From NCBI GenBank assembly GCA_036924285.1, contig JAYKYS010000012.1, forward strand, positions 8,122,001-8,186,000: a stretch of 64,000 nt of DNA. The letters are read 5' to 3'. Numbering within the stretch: the stretch's first letter is position 1; the number at the start of each line of letters is the position of its first letter. Positions 1-11,430 of the stretch are shown one piece after another. Position numbers and translations under genes: made by a program. This DNA is from Asterella californica. Taxonomy: Eukaryota > Streptophyta > Marchantiopsida > Marchantiales > Aytoniaceae. A model generated the notes under the pieces. The model was given only the letters and a program-made list of their open reading frames with translations, did not search any database and was not told the DNA's origin.

Positions 1-13
1 CGTCATGTGAACT

Positions 14-1990
14 ATGAGGACGACAACTGTTGATACTGACCCGATAGTCATTGGATGGACAATAGGAAAGGATGATGAGGAAGAATCAATTTGCAATCAA
101 ATTTGGAGCAAAGATGTTGAGCGAACGACATCAGAACTATCTTCAAGTGAAGAGAGAGTTATAAGGAGTAGTTACAACTATGAAAGCTGGAAAGGACTAT
201 TTGATTGGAGGGCCAGTAGTAATAGAAATAGTTTATCACTAATAGGGATGATTACAAACTGTTACGCCTTGATATTATGATGTTACGTTGGATTGCTTAC
301 ATCAAGTCCTTAAATCTTGAGTCCATACGCATAGCAGGGAAGAACAACCCAATAGCTGGTATGTTGTCTCGTGCAAGGTATGAGGATGAGAAGGAGATGG
401 TTGAGGATACAGAAGACGTTAGCACTATTGTTTTCTATAGAGCTCAAGGAAGTGAGAGTGAACATTCAAAATTATTCATGGAGGAGCTATATGAAATAGA
501 ATAGATAGACATAAGACGCTATATAAGCTTGTTGATCACACAGTCTGAATAGAGCGATGTCCACTTTAAACAGATTAGGAGGAAGACGTATAACTACTTG
601 TTACAAGGTGGTTATCCGTGGAAGCAAGCTAAACAAGGTGGTAAGATGTCACAAAAAGTTGTGTGCAAAGTTGACATGTAGAAGTTTGTCATGAATGAGT
701 TTCATGAAAGCTTGTGGACAGGGCACAGAGGTATTTATGCCACTTTACAAAGCTGAAGGAGAGATATTGATGGCGTAACATTTTTGAAGATGTAGTTCAG
801 TTTGTGAAGACATACCAAACTTATCAAGAGTATTTAGGAATTCAGTATCGAGATAGGTTATATCCTACTTATCCACTTGTAATGCATTATAAGTGGATGG
901 TAGATCTTGTTATTATGCCACTTGGTGTATGACAAATGCTATACTTAGTTTTGACACGTGAGGATTTGTCCAACCAAGGCGAGCCTTACGAACAAAATCC
1001 ACAAATGAAGTCTGCAAATTCTTGTTGGAAGATGTGGTTTGTAGATATGGTTGTGTTGGGAAGATCACGGCTGATCGAGAGGAGCTGAACACTAATGAGA
1101 CTAAAGGGTTCTTCCATAGATGTGATGTGAAGTTAGCTCTTATCACAACCTACAATCTAGAGAGGAGTGCGAAGAGTGGTCATCCTCCTTTTGTGAAAGC
1201 TATTGTGAAAGCTTGCAAGAGGAGGGCAAGAGAATGGCCAAGATTTCTTCCATTCGTATTTGGGTTGATCGTTCAACTCATAGTTCAATCACGAGGTATA
1301 TGCCAGCGGTGTTGATGCAAGGACAACAACCTATCATGTCCATTGCATACCCACTTGGAATCTTGAGAGGATGGCATGTCTATATAAGATCTTGTTGCTG
1401 TCTGAATTCGTCAACTAGAGAAAAGATCTGAAGATGTAGATATTGCATTGGAGAAGTCGAAAGAGGTGCGTTTGAGAAACAAGGATAGATTTCATAAGCG
1501 TCATCGGTTATGACCGAAAGAGATTAAGGAAGGAGATTGGTTGTTGGTGTACGATAATAGCTTGAACAATTGACCAGTGCACTCTCTAAGAGATGGTTTG
1601 ACCCGTATGTGGTTCTTGTCGTGCATGACAATGCCACATATTCACTAAGAGAGCTTGATGGATCAAAGCTTAAAGCTCCCATTGTAGACAAGCGTGTGAA
1701 ACTTTTCAAGAAGCGAGATGAAGATAAGCATGGAAGAAGTCAGAGTCGAGTTTGATCCTTTTATGATGATAGAGAAGATTTGGATGTTGAAGATATTGCT
1801 GACGACGACATCAGTCAAGAGGATGAAGATATTGTGTGATGCCAACCACAACTTTGTGAGTGTTGATGCATACCAAAAGATGCGCAAGTTTAGAAGGGGT
1901 GGATGTCCGGTTGTGGTACAGTTGTTGTGTGAAATTCTCGTAGAATTTAAGATGGGTTTCTTTTCTATGTTTCGTGAATCTTATCACATA
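14..1990 (+). pseudogene. Ty3/Gypsy pol relic: RNase H and integrase
   Basis: Decayed 3' half of a Ty3/Gypsy polyprotein in several frames. Positions 14-420 read as RNase H, ending in the typical MLRWIAYIKSL and a degenerate AGK-N-A-ML-SRARYE motif. An integrase zinc-finger-like stretch (HESLWTGHRGIYAT, then KTYQTCQEY-like) lies at about 700-835. The core follows (HYKWMVDLV, EDLSNQ, VCRYGCVGKITADR, GHPPFVKAIVKACK) at about 880-1345. The integrase C-terminal domain is at 1570-1710 (RWFDPYVVLVVHDNATYSLREL, then KRVKLFKKR). An acidic tail continues to about 1990. Frameshifts and stops throughout mean no functional protein. No LTR could be delimited. Fragments of the same kind of element appear near 35.1 and 36.4 kb. 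The Gypsy assignment is firm; the lineage is not resolved. Confidence 0.85.
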
Positions 1991-2009
1991 ACTCGTCAAA
2001 TAGTGTGAT

Positions 2010-4107
2010 GGATGTCACATCACGATAATCTATCTCAGTGATCGTACAGCAGTAATACATGCTGAATCAACAATGGTGGTCTTTGTTGCCAAATTTAGAT
2101 ATAAATTAGTTGGTTGAAGGTTCAGAAAGCATTCTCTCTTAGTGACTGATTCTTGAGAGTTCTCTGTGATCTACATGGAGGAGTGAAGAATTGTGGGAGT
2201 GGTGGTTATGGACGGAGGTCTGATACAGATTATGGATCTTTCTTTCTCGAATCTATTTCACATCAAGCTTCATTACATCCATTGTGATCACTTTCGATAG
2301 TGATTAGTTGTATATTTTGGTGATGAATTCATGGAGAGATTGATGGACTTACAGCTTTTCGTGATCTTTCCGATTGTTAGATACAAAGAGACTTGGGATC
2401 TGACGATGTACATCTTGTTGTGAGAAAGAATGGATCTCAACTATGTAGTCAACGTTCTTTTCAACTTTTGGGTCGATATTCGATGTCACTGTACGTAGAC
2501 CAATGATCAATCATTGGGCATGGGGCATGGATCATGAGAAACTTTGAAGAAGAGTATTTCAATCGAGTGATAGCTTCATCATTTTCTTTTGCTGTATCTT
2601 TCATTGTAGATCATTTTTAGGTTGTAATATCGACAAATACTAATATTGACTCTATATTTGTCGATGATTCAGTTGTCCCATTCTAAGTTGAGTGCTTCTG
2701 TGAATTTATGTTCCGCAAAGAATCCTTCAATATGTATCAAGAACTTTATGGTTTCTTCTAGTTTTATTGATATCTAGTGTTTCTTTAGGTGTTATAAGTC
2801 ATTCTAAGGGAAAAAGTTGAGTGAAGAAAAGACAAACTTAGAGCTCTTTTTGCTCTCATTGGTATACTTTTGAACCAATGGTGTTTTAGCTAATCCTCAT
2901 GATGTTTTTTGTGATTCTGGGAGGTTTCAAAGGTCCATTCAAGCAAAGAGATACTGTCAGAAAGCTCTTGAGCAGCGCTACAATATGAGTTGAAGAATCG
3001 AGTGATTTCATGAAGGATTGAGGACGCTATGATCGATTGAGCGATGAGACGGATACTGCGAATTGTGATAGTAATGGGAGATTGATTATTTCTCGAGTTT
3101 TGGATCAAATTTTTGAATGAAACTTTCTAGGATTCAGAGATGCCTTATCAGTAAAATATCAAAATATCAAAAAAAATTCATCTTGAATGATAGAATAAGT
3201 TGTTCAGGGTCTTGGATCAAATGTACTTGGGTCTGTAAAGATCTTAAGTTAGCATAGATTACGGTTTGATCTACATTTGAGAGTTGGGTTGAGGTTCTAC
3301 TTGAAAATTGTTCAAGGTGAGAGTGAACGGTCCAATCCAATTTCTTGTGAAGTTTGATAATCATTGATCGACTGATATGGGAGGACTGAGGTCTCAAAGT
3401 TTGGAGGAGCTTTTGTTATTATCTTATTAGAGTTTTTGGTCATATCTATTATCATCTTTTTGGTTTTTTTGAGCAATTGGAGAGGAGTTTGTTGCTGAAA
3501 CTATCATGTTTGCATACAAGTTGACAGAAGGTGTGGGGTTGATTTCAACTCTTTGTGGCAAAGGAGAAAGGAGTCACAATGAATCATAAGCTGTTGTTTG
3601 GAATTTCAAAGCTGCAATTGGTGCTATGTTGGGATCTGAGTAATGCTTTGGAGCATGCATGCTTTACCTTGCTGGAATGCTTAAGATACTAGAGTGTGCA
3701 GCAAGTTGTATTAGGACTCTATTTTGGTTGAGCGGCCCTATAGCATCTTTCGGTTATACTAGACAGAGTTGAGACGATTGGATTGATGGATAATTAACGT
3801 CATTGGAAAGCTATTAAGTCATGCTTCCAGTGATATAGAGTTACTTTCAGCTAAATAATACAGATAGAGCACAAACAGATTTGTTTATAACACAGTTTTC
3901 TATAGCTTATACATACTCTTTGGATCATAGCAAACTTTAATCTTTAATCGAAGGAGTACAAGATCACTTGTGTTAGAAGAGTAGATAGAGAACATTTGCG
4001 TTGAAAGATCAAAGTTTAGAGCCAACCTGTTCAAGCCACATATCTATACATAGTCTATAACCAATGTATTCTTAAACAGAAAAACACATTATAGACAACG
4101 CGTTCAC
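2010..4107. other. No recognisable gene; possible LTR/UTR remains of the upstream Gypsy
   Basis: About 2.1 kb with only short random frames. It directly follows the Gypsy integrase tail, so part may be the element's untranslated tail or LTR, but no second copy is present in the window to test this. No RNA gene or conserved domain was seen. Confidence 0.4.
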
Positions 4108-5984
4108 ACGGAGGAAAAAGTATGCATTCAACTATAAAGAAAACCACAAGACTCCACTTCGTGACTAATCGATGTCGTTCAGTCATAGTCTGTCTGACCG
4201 CTGTTGTAATCAGCAACAGCAGAAACAATAGCCTCACAGCAAAAACATTTCGGAAAAATAAGACACACCAAAGCTAAAGTGGAGAGAAAAAGTTTGAAGG
4301 TCAAGAGAGAGAGAATACAAAACTTCTTCCTAAAGTGTGTAGTTACTTCTCATCATTATGATTTAATACTTTTATGAAGAAAGATTAGATATTAAATTAA
4401 TGTTAAAGTAAATTTATTTATATTTTACAACAAAATCTTCTACACTAATATTATATGTTCCAAATGCGTTAGGGCGCACTTTGTCGATGCGTATTTAATT
4501 TTTTAATATCTTTCTATTTGGAAAATATATAAAAATATGAATATATTCTATTAAGCATACATCATATTACTTGAGGTCGATAAGTATTTTTGCAATATAA
4601 TAAATTATGGAGTCTATCTCAACAAATCTCGGTCCAAGATTTACCGGGCGCACTACACGCTTGTCCTCTGCTTTCTCTCTGTCAGAATTCTTGTCCTCAT
4701 TACACGCTTGTTCTCTTCTGTCTATGAGCACCTGCATATATATTAATCTCATGCATGCTCAATGGAGTTTTGGCTCAGATCAGGAATAAGACAAACATGA
4801 AAATAATGAAAATATATTCACACACAAGGTTGGTGGAGACATGGTCTTGGGAAGTGACTGGTAAAAGATAAATTTCTCTGAATCTCTCACTATCTCTGCA
4901 AAGAATTTCTGTCCCCGGAATTTTGTCCAGGGATAGTGCGAGAAGTTCGCAGAAGAAGCTGGTATATGATTTGTGGTATGTATTGACAAAAACTCTTTCG
5001 TAGTAACCAAAAGATCATAAGATCTAAATACAGATCTTAATTTAAATGTCTAAATAAGATGCTAAATTTAAACCCTTCTCAAGAGATCATAACACATGGA
5101 CTGTGGGAAAACAAAAAAACCGTAAGCTATGAGAGTTGAAACTAAACCCCTTCTACTACAGAAGAAGCGCTCAGGACGAATAAAAGAATGCATAATTAAT
5201 CACATTAACTTATTAACGAACTCCTCACATGTAGGAAGGGTTAGCTCATAAATAATGTGCATGTATATTTGCCTCTCCATCTGAAAATAAATAATGTAAA
5301 ATAATATTTACTTGACTTTATCACTAATATTTCCAGACTTGATCTCACCACCTCTCAATTTTACATTACACGATCGTATTTTTGACTGACTGTAGTAGGT
5401 TTACCAAGTTTATCGTTATGTAAGATATTATATTAAAATTAAAATTTCATTATAAATTATTATAAATTACAATTTTCATATAAATACAAGACTAGCATGT
5501 ACTTCTCGCATTCTAGTTACATGACAATTTGAACTATTGAACCTGCTGTAATCAGCCAAAAGTGTGAACAAATAACACAAAGTGAAGAGGGGCGAAAGCC
5601 CGACAAAGGTATTAAGGGTGGGATAAAGTAAATTCCTGCAATGTCGTTTACAGCATCGGCGCTAACCAGCACGTCGGTATGTCCGGGTAACGGTGTTTGA
5701 CTAAATTCCTTGCATGCCCTCTTCTTCTCTCCAGCGCATGTCCTGTCCGCACTACACCGCTTCTTCTGTCTCTCTGCCAGGAAACCCAGGCTAATGTCGT
5801 GTTACGTGCCTTAGTGCCATAGCCAGCACGTCAGTATGCCTGGTTCACGGTGCATGACTAAATTCCATTTTCCTTCCATGGAAAGCACGTCAGGCTAAGG
5901 TAGCAGTGTGAGGTATGCATACCACCCAGGAGAGGGGTATGCTCCTTCGTGCATCTCTCTTGATTCTTCTGAGGATTTTCGTAG
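4108..5984 (+). repeat. 1.9-kb repeat block, copy 1
   Basis: This block aligns along its whole length, same strand, to 24587-26572. Shared landmarks include CAGCAACAGCAGAAAC, GGGCGCACTACACGCTTGTC, CTCAATGGAGTTTTGG, GTAACCAAAAGATCATAA and GGAAACCCAGGCTAATGTC. The right-hand edge of the similarity is GATTTTCGTAG at 5974-5984, exactly at an AG that can serve as the 3' splice site of the RSRC2-like exon that follows. Inside are repeats of a CGCACTACACGCTTGT motif and one 59-bp CACGTCAGTATGCC unit (5829-5887). There is no coding capacity and no clear terminal inverted repeat. It could be a non-autonomous TE or a segmental duplication. Confidence 0.85.
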
Positions 5985-7653
5985 GGGTCAAAGGTCCCCC
6001 TACGACGCTTCTAGATCAAACTCACGTCAGGACAAAGAAAGGGCAAGAGGCAAAGCGGTTAGCAGTTCAGACTTGGTGGTCGAGAAGGATAGAGGTGGCA
6101 GCTCTTCTCGGGGAGATGGAGAGGTTAAGAAAGACGGAAGTTTTGGCAGAGGAGACTTTGAGAGAGCGGCTGAGGTGAAGAACGTGTCTGCTCCTGCGGA
6201 TGATTCTTGCAGAAGGGCGTCAGCTACATCGGACAGTAAGGTCCCGAAAGGGTCAAAGTGGGGTCCTGAGACGACCGATTCGAACCTTCAAGGGTCTGTC
6301 AGTGAAGAGGTAGCGAATGATCTTTCAGCCGCCAAGCTAGCAGCCTTGAAAGCAGCAGAGCTTGGTAATCAGCTTCTCCTTTGTGCAAAAGTTCCCTTTA
6401 GGAGTATAGCAGAGGTGTATGTAGCAAGAGACTGTTTCCCGCATGAAGTCCTCGTCACATTGGCGTTTGATGTTTGTGCTGTTGGGGCTTAAATCGCAGC
6501 TAACCTCCCAGGGAATCACCCATGGCTGCGCCTAGGTCCGGGCTAAGGGAGTAAGCGTCTGTAAGTAATTTGCAGCACATGCATGTGACATTCGAGTCAC
6601 ATGGGGGCGAATTTAGCCCGGCTTGAGTTGTTACGTACGGTCGCGACTCGCAAAACTTCGTTAACTGAATCTTGATGAGCATAAAAATGAAACGTGACAG
6701 CCAGAAAGGAAAGTATCAGACCGGCTTTTATCCGTTATCTGTACGAGCTTGTAAGACGTTGAAAAGTTGAAAATGTGGGTACTGACGGTTTTAAGTTGTG
6801 TTCCAGTGAATAAAAACCTGCGAGTACTTGGCTTCATGTCTGCCGATCAAAAGAAGAAGCTGCATTGGGGAGGCAAGAAGTCTGCAGCTGAGCAGGTGTT
6901 CTTTCCTGAAACTTTCTGTCAATGCCAAGTCTTTCTTACTGAACCCCATTCCCTGACTGAGCACTTTTGCATGGCTCGATGGTATAACTGGTAGTGCAAT
7001 ACGGATTCTCTTACATTCCTGTGGACGTGGCGATAGCCTTGATCTCGTAAAATGTAGAATAATTTGTCTTACGTTTGCTTAAATTCGTTCAGGAGCCAGC
7101 CGTGGCAGCGGGAAGTAATGGTTGGGAAATGTGCATTTTCCGGATCCTGATCGACAAGAAGAGTTCCACAAGCTCATGGTGAGAATCATCAGATTCGCAG
7201 CTTGTGAAATACTTGTCTGATTTCTGCTCGAACTGTTTTTACTTGTAGTTGCTAATGTCTTGTGTTAAGGCAAAGCGGTAGCCCGATGTAACCTTTAGAG
7301 AGAAGCGTCTGTCTGTGAATATGTCTGTTGTTGTTGTTAATCAGAACGTTAACCTGGTTGTCATCGCGGTCTCTTATATTTTCTAGGTTTTCTGTGCTCT
7401 TTTCTGTGTTGTTTCACTACTTTGTTACAAGTATCCATCGCTAACACCCGGACAGAGTCCGAGTGTCCTTCACTGCCACTGGCCAATTCAGGGCGTGAAG
7501 GCGGATTCCAGTGTGGAAGGCAAGAGAGAAGGCGATACCGACGCCGGTTTATTTACAGAAGAGAGACAACGAGAGCTACAACAAGATCTGGAGAAGCAGT
7601 TTGCTGCTGGTTTGAGGCGCAGAGATGGCCGAACTGTTGGACTCGGGTTGTGA
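5985..7653 (+). pseudogene. RSRC2-like arginine/serine-rich, SMAP-domain protein (frameshifted, 5' end missing)
   Basis: Four exons join with matching phases: 5985-6364, 6807-6895, 7093-7178 and 7492-7653. Exon 1 is Ser/Arg-rich (RSPYDASRSNSRQ) and ends AAKLAALKAAEL before GTAATC. Exon 2 reads VNKNL...SADQKKKLHWGGKKS. Exon 3 carries PDPDRQEEFHKLM, typical of the SMAP domain of plant RSRC2-like proteins. Exon 4 ends AGLRRRDGRTVGLGL then TGA. RSRC2 proteins are nuclear and linked to pre-mRNA splicing. Exon 3 is 86 nt where phase needs 87: a one-base loss at the GGG run at 7124-7126 shifts the frame. No in-frame ATG is found; the frame is open only to 5899, and repeat copy 1 occupies the upstream sequence. 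An upstream exon may lie outside the block or be lost. It may be a recent pseudogene or carry an assembly indel. A Prp3-type splicing factor was considered and judged less likely. Confidence 0.75.
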
Positions 7654-9444
7654 AGGATGAGACTGGTTCTCGCTCACTGTGGAGAGGACATTGCTGCGTT
7701 TTCTTTTCCTGTACCACATATAAGGGGCCGTGTGAGAATGGTATAGCAGTGCATTGTGAGCTTATATTAGCTGGCAAGCTACACGTCAGTTTTACTTCCC
7801 GCTCGTTCAGAGGGATCAGTGTCCCATCTGAGAACATGCTGAGCGCTGGGAAGGTTGTTGCAATGATATCCGCTTTTAGCTGGTGCAGTCCCTCAGATGG
7901 TCGGTGCACCCATTGTGGATCAAGTCACGTCTGTCCAGTGCCTCTGTCATCATTGTACCTGATTCATCTGCAGAGTTTGACATTGTTGAATGCTGTCGAT
8001 TTCGTTTCTCAAAAGGAAGTTGTTATGAAGGTGCTCATTGTTTCGTTTCTCGCACTAGTGTTGTCTCTGGGATTCAATGCATTGGGACTACTATTGTCTC
8101 TGTTCTTTTCTTTGACCCGGAGGCAGGAAGTGGATGGCCGGCCGGAGGACAGGTAATTGGGTTCCCGCACCAAGTCCAAGGTTCAATGGCATACCAGGAA
8201 GACACCTATGGCGACCCACTTTTCCTTGGAAGAAACGGAAGCAGTGGATTTAACGAAAAAGAAGAAATCTGCGGGTTTAGAGGAAAGAAATAAGAGAGAA
8301 GAAAGGCGGTTTCAAGAAAGCTAACATAGTGCCGGAGCGTGTAAGGACAGAAGGGTGGGATTTGTAGCGTGAACCGCTAATAGGTCACATGCTTTGCGCA
8401 GGAGCTAATTCTCTTGATGGAAATCCTTTCACGCTTCTGGTTAAGGTTGTGGACACATGGTTTTAATATTGAAGAAAGCTGCAGCGCTTTTCCCTACGTT
8501 AGCGGAGCCTGAATCTGATCTCTGTCGTTGAGTCATAAAAATGGTACAGAATTGAGCCCATCGAAAGAAAGGGAACCTGTTATGAAACTTTGGACGAATT
8601 ATTGACTGTTCCCTACTAGTCCAGTTTCATCTGGTCACTACTACCGTAGTCGGTAATCCTGAGAAGTAGACTACGTAGTACCGGTGCTAGCGCAGTCGAG
8701 TTACACCGGCCTCGTCCGTACTACGGAAGTTGGAGTGTCTAGGGGACTGTAAGGGTTAGTTTCCATTGGCTCCTTGTCCGTAGACGTCTTTAGATATTCA
8801 TAAGGGTGGAAAATAAGTTCCTGGCCTTTAGTTTTACGTTAAACTGCTACCTAGGGTTAAGTACGTTATTATTCTTATTCATCTAGTCCTTCGATTTCCA
8901 TTAAACTGCTATCGGACAAAGTTATATCTAGCTTTAGGTACGTTATTATAGATTCCATGCGATATCAATAGATAAGAAATGATAACACGCAATGGAATCT
9001 GACAATTTGTTACAAACAAGAAATATTTGGTAGGATACAAGTATGGTCTATTATCACATATGACAATTTTTTCTCGAGTGATTTTTTCCAATCTGAATGC
9101 CATGGTCTTACACAAAAGCTTTTTGGAAACCGTCTGCAGCGAACAGAATGCAGAGATTGGAGGTCCTACAAAATCTGGAGATGGATACTAAGTGGATATT
9201 ACAAGGTGAGCTTGACACTTCTGAGCTCGAGTCTCTTTAACTCGAGCTGGTAGTTCCATATGCATCTTCGTTACCAATCACTATCCCTTCGTCATGTACG
9301 AACTTCCGAGGGTTCTTCAGGGGTTCTATTTTCTTATCTGACGCCATGCGCGTAGTCCGGATAACTTCCGGGATCTGTAGTTAAACCTCTGCAAGGCTTC
9401 TAGTTCCAAATTCACGTCCTACTTCCAACGTCAAGCGGGTGCCG
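7654..9444. other. 3' flank of RSRC2-like gene; no further gene recognised
   Basis: Frames across 7422-8293 overlap the last RSRC2-like exon and its downstream flank and match nothing I know. A lysine/glutamate-rich stretch at about 8190-8320 (THFSLEETEAVDLTKKKK) may be decayed coding sequence. At 8835-8950 a short segment with TTAAACTGCTA and GTACGTTATTAT occurs twice. No RNA gene was seen. Confidence 0.4.
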
Positions 9445-9675
9445 TTATCGTCTTTCATGATCTGATTCCTGATCAGCATTGCCACTTGTTGCAGCACTAG
9501 TCTGGAAACTTGAATCACTCTCACTCGCGAGAATGTTGACTGAGTCTTCGAGATCACCTTGAGCTGTAACTTTTTCTTCACCTTCGAGCTCGGCTTCAAT
9601 CTCAGATGTCGCAGACGCCATGCGCGTTTGGACGGTTGAAGAGGCACGGGGGACGACTGAACTGAGACCATGCAT
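9445..9675 (-). CDS. Small acidic hypothetical protein
   Basis: A 76-codon frame; the inner ATG (MASATSEIEAELE) gives about 57 residues rich in Glu, Asp, Ser and Ala, ending ADQESDHERR. No domain or membrane segment is recognised. It matters because a diverged relative lies at 62151-62364 on the plus strand (MAARTSEIEPELE, then IEDPANLL and NFQTTADGRADNESADH in a shifted frame). The two therefore descend from one reading frame. It may be an exon of a larger gene or a gene fragment carried by a repeat; function is unknown. Confidence 0.4.
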   Translation of the reverse strand: MHGLSSVVPRASSTVQTRMASATSEIEAELEGEEKVTAQGDLEDSVNILASESDSSFQTSAATSGNADQESDHERR

Positions 9676-9764
9676 GCGTAGCAGTGAGCTGAAAGTGAAG
9701 TGTTCATGATTAATTCTGAGGGAAACATATGCCTGAATGCACTTAAGTTAAATCGGTATCCCAT

Positions 9765-11140
9765 CGATGCGCTTCGTCCATCTAGTTATTCTCATAGCTA
9801 GCCGTACTTTGTTTTGCAACTGGTGCAGCATTCGCCATAGATGACCCTTGTTGCTTTCCAAGACGGTGGTGTGATCATACGAGCCAGAATCGGCGGAAGA
9901 GTCAAGATTTTGGCACGGCTCCAAGGAGACGATCTGGTTATCTTGTTGTGCATCCAGGAAGTAATGTACAGAACTGGAACGGGGTGGCGTTCGTAAAGTA
10001 AATTAGAAAAGATTTATGAGTACCTCTTTTACCTCAATGATTTAGTGATCTAGAATCTTCGTAGCTAGGCTACATTTTTAATTAGTCTTAATGATGATGG
10101 ATTTATTTGGACTGACAGCAGCGCAACGTTGTTGACGTTACACAGGATCATGTGCAATATATGGAAATTTTCTTGTTGTCGGCTTCAGTAGCATTCCTCG
10201 GACCAGGAGGTAGAGGATGAGAACGTCATAGGTTCTCAATTCTTTCCACCTTAAGGTTGTGTTCGCCAATCCCAATAGAGATCTTTCCAGTCGCGAGAGT
10301 GAAATATATCGTGATGAGGCAGTTCGGAATGAATGTCAGCCCTCGAGTCTTGAGTTGGACGCTCGATTGCGAGCAGCAGTGACAAGAGACCTCAGTTTTT
10401 GGCTCTAGGATCACCCGTGTGGGAGTCGTGCCACTCGGATCTCGAGACGATTAATATTTGAGGAAGATTCATGTGTTAACGTTTTTCGCTCTTGGTCCAG
10501 CTCTCAGAAAGTTGTCCACTGCTAGGGACAGATTGTCCTTCCTGATACATCCTCTGTTGATGATCCAAGAGGTCTCGTCCATCACCCTCTACTTCCTGTG
10601 CACAACGTATGCGGAGTTGTTGCAGGTAGGGACAGTTGAGGTGAGAATTCGAAGATGGTGGCCTAGGCCTGGCAGTAACACACCATCGAATTTGATTTGG
10701 GTGTCCAGACAAAGCAAACACTTGGGTGATGGATGCATGGTGGATTGAACGTCTTGACCGTCTTCCATCAACTTTACATTGATGTCCATTGTCAGGAATC
10801 CGGACGCAATTCTCTGCATCTCGAGCGTATACTGGTGACGGCCTCCCATGGCAAAATGTTGTTGAGGATCTACATACTTTAGTTATCTCTTTGTTCTAGT
10901 CGCGATCGAACCGCCAGAGAGTGGTGAACGGGTAAGCGCGATGCAATGGTGACGAATCACAATGACCTCATCAAGATGCGTTTCGCGATGACTGTTTGAA
11001 TTCGGACGGCCACAGGAAAACATATACTGATCTCACTTAGTGAGAAGATGATACTTTATCGGATGTTTTGAACCTAATAATGAACTAAAGTGCAAATGAG
11101 CAATGTCGTTTATTTCACTGCCAATCAGTTCAATGATGTA
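9765..11140. other. Unresolved sequence with weak minus-strand coding signal
   Basis: A minus-strand frame at 10589-10849 (QRIASGFLTMDINVKLMEDG) and the partly overlapping frame at 10476-10721 could be pieces of one decayed protein, but no family is recognised. Nothing else is supported. Confidence 0.3.
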
Positions 11141-11430
11141 AGTATCAAAATGTAAGTGCAAAGATAAAAGTGCAAAAGTTATAAGTTTAGAAGAAAAGCT
11201 CTAAGTGCAAAAGTTATAAGTTGAAAAAAAGCTCTAATTGCAAAAGCTCTAAGTTCAAAACAGAAAGCACCAAGCACAAAGTTTGTAAGCTAAAAGTTAT
11301 AAGTTAAATAAATAATATATGTGCAAACTATCATCAGTGCAAAAATGTCACGATAGTTATGAGTGTTCAGCTGAAGAGTGTAAAATTATAGGTTTAAAAA
11401 CTATAAGTGCATATTAACAATACATGGAAT
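11141..11430. repeat. AT-rich minisatellite (AAGTGCAAAAGTTATAAG-type)
   Basis: Imperfect short repeats built on AAGTGCAAAAGTTATAAGTT and AAAGCTCTAAG, several in a row between about 11150 and 11300 and degenerating beyond. No coding capacity. Confidence 0.7.

Noticed and set aside
5985..7653. Identification as the U4/U6 snRNP protein Prp3 (RDM16)
   Set aside because: The KKKLxWGxKK, DRQExFxKLM and RRRDGRTVGLGL motifs fit SMAP-domain RSRC2-like proteins better; Prp3 C-terminal domains are absent.
7422..8156. A 244-codon plus-strand frame
   Set aside because: Its start overlaps the last RSRC2-like exon in a different frame, and the rest has no recognisable domain; the exon reading is strongly supported.
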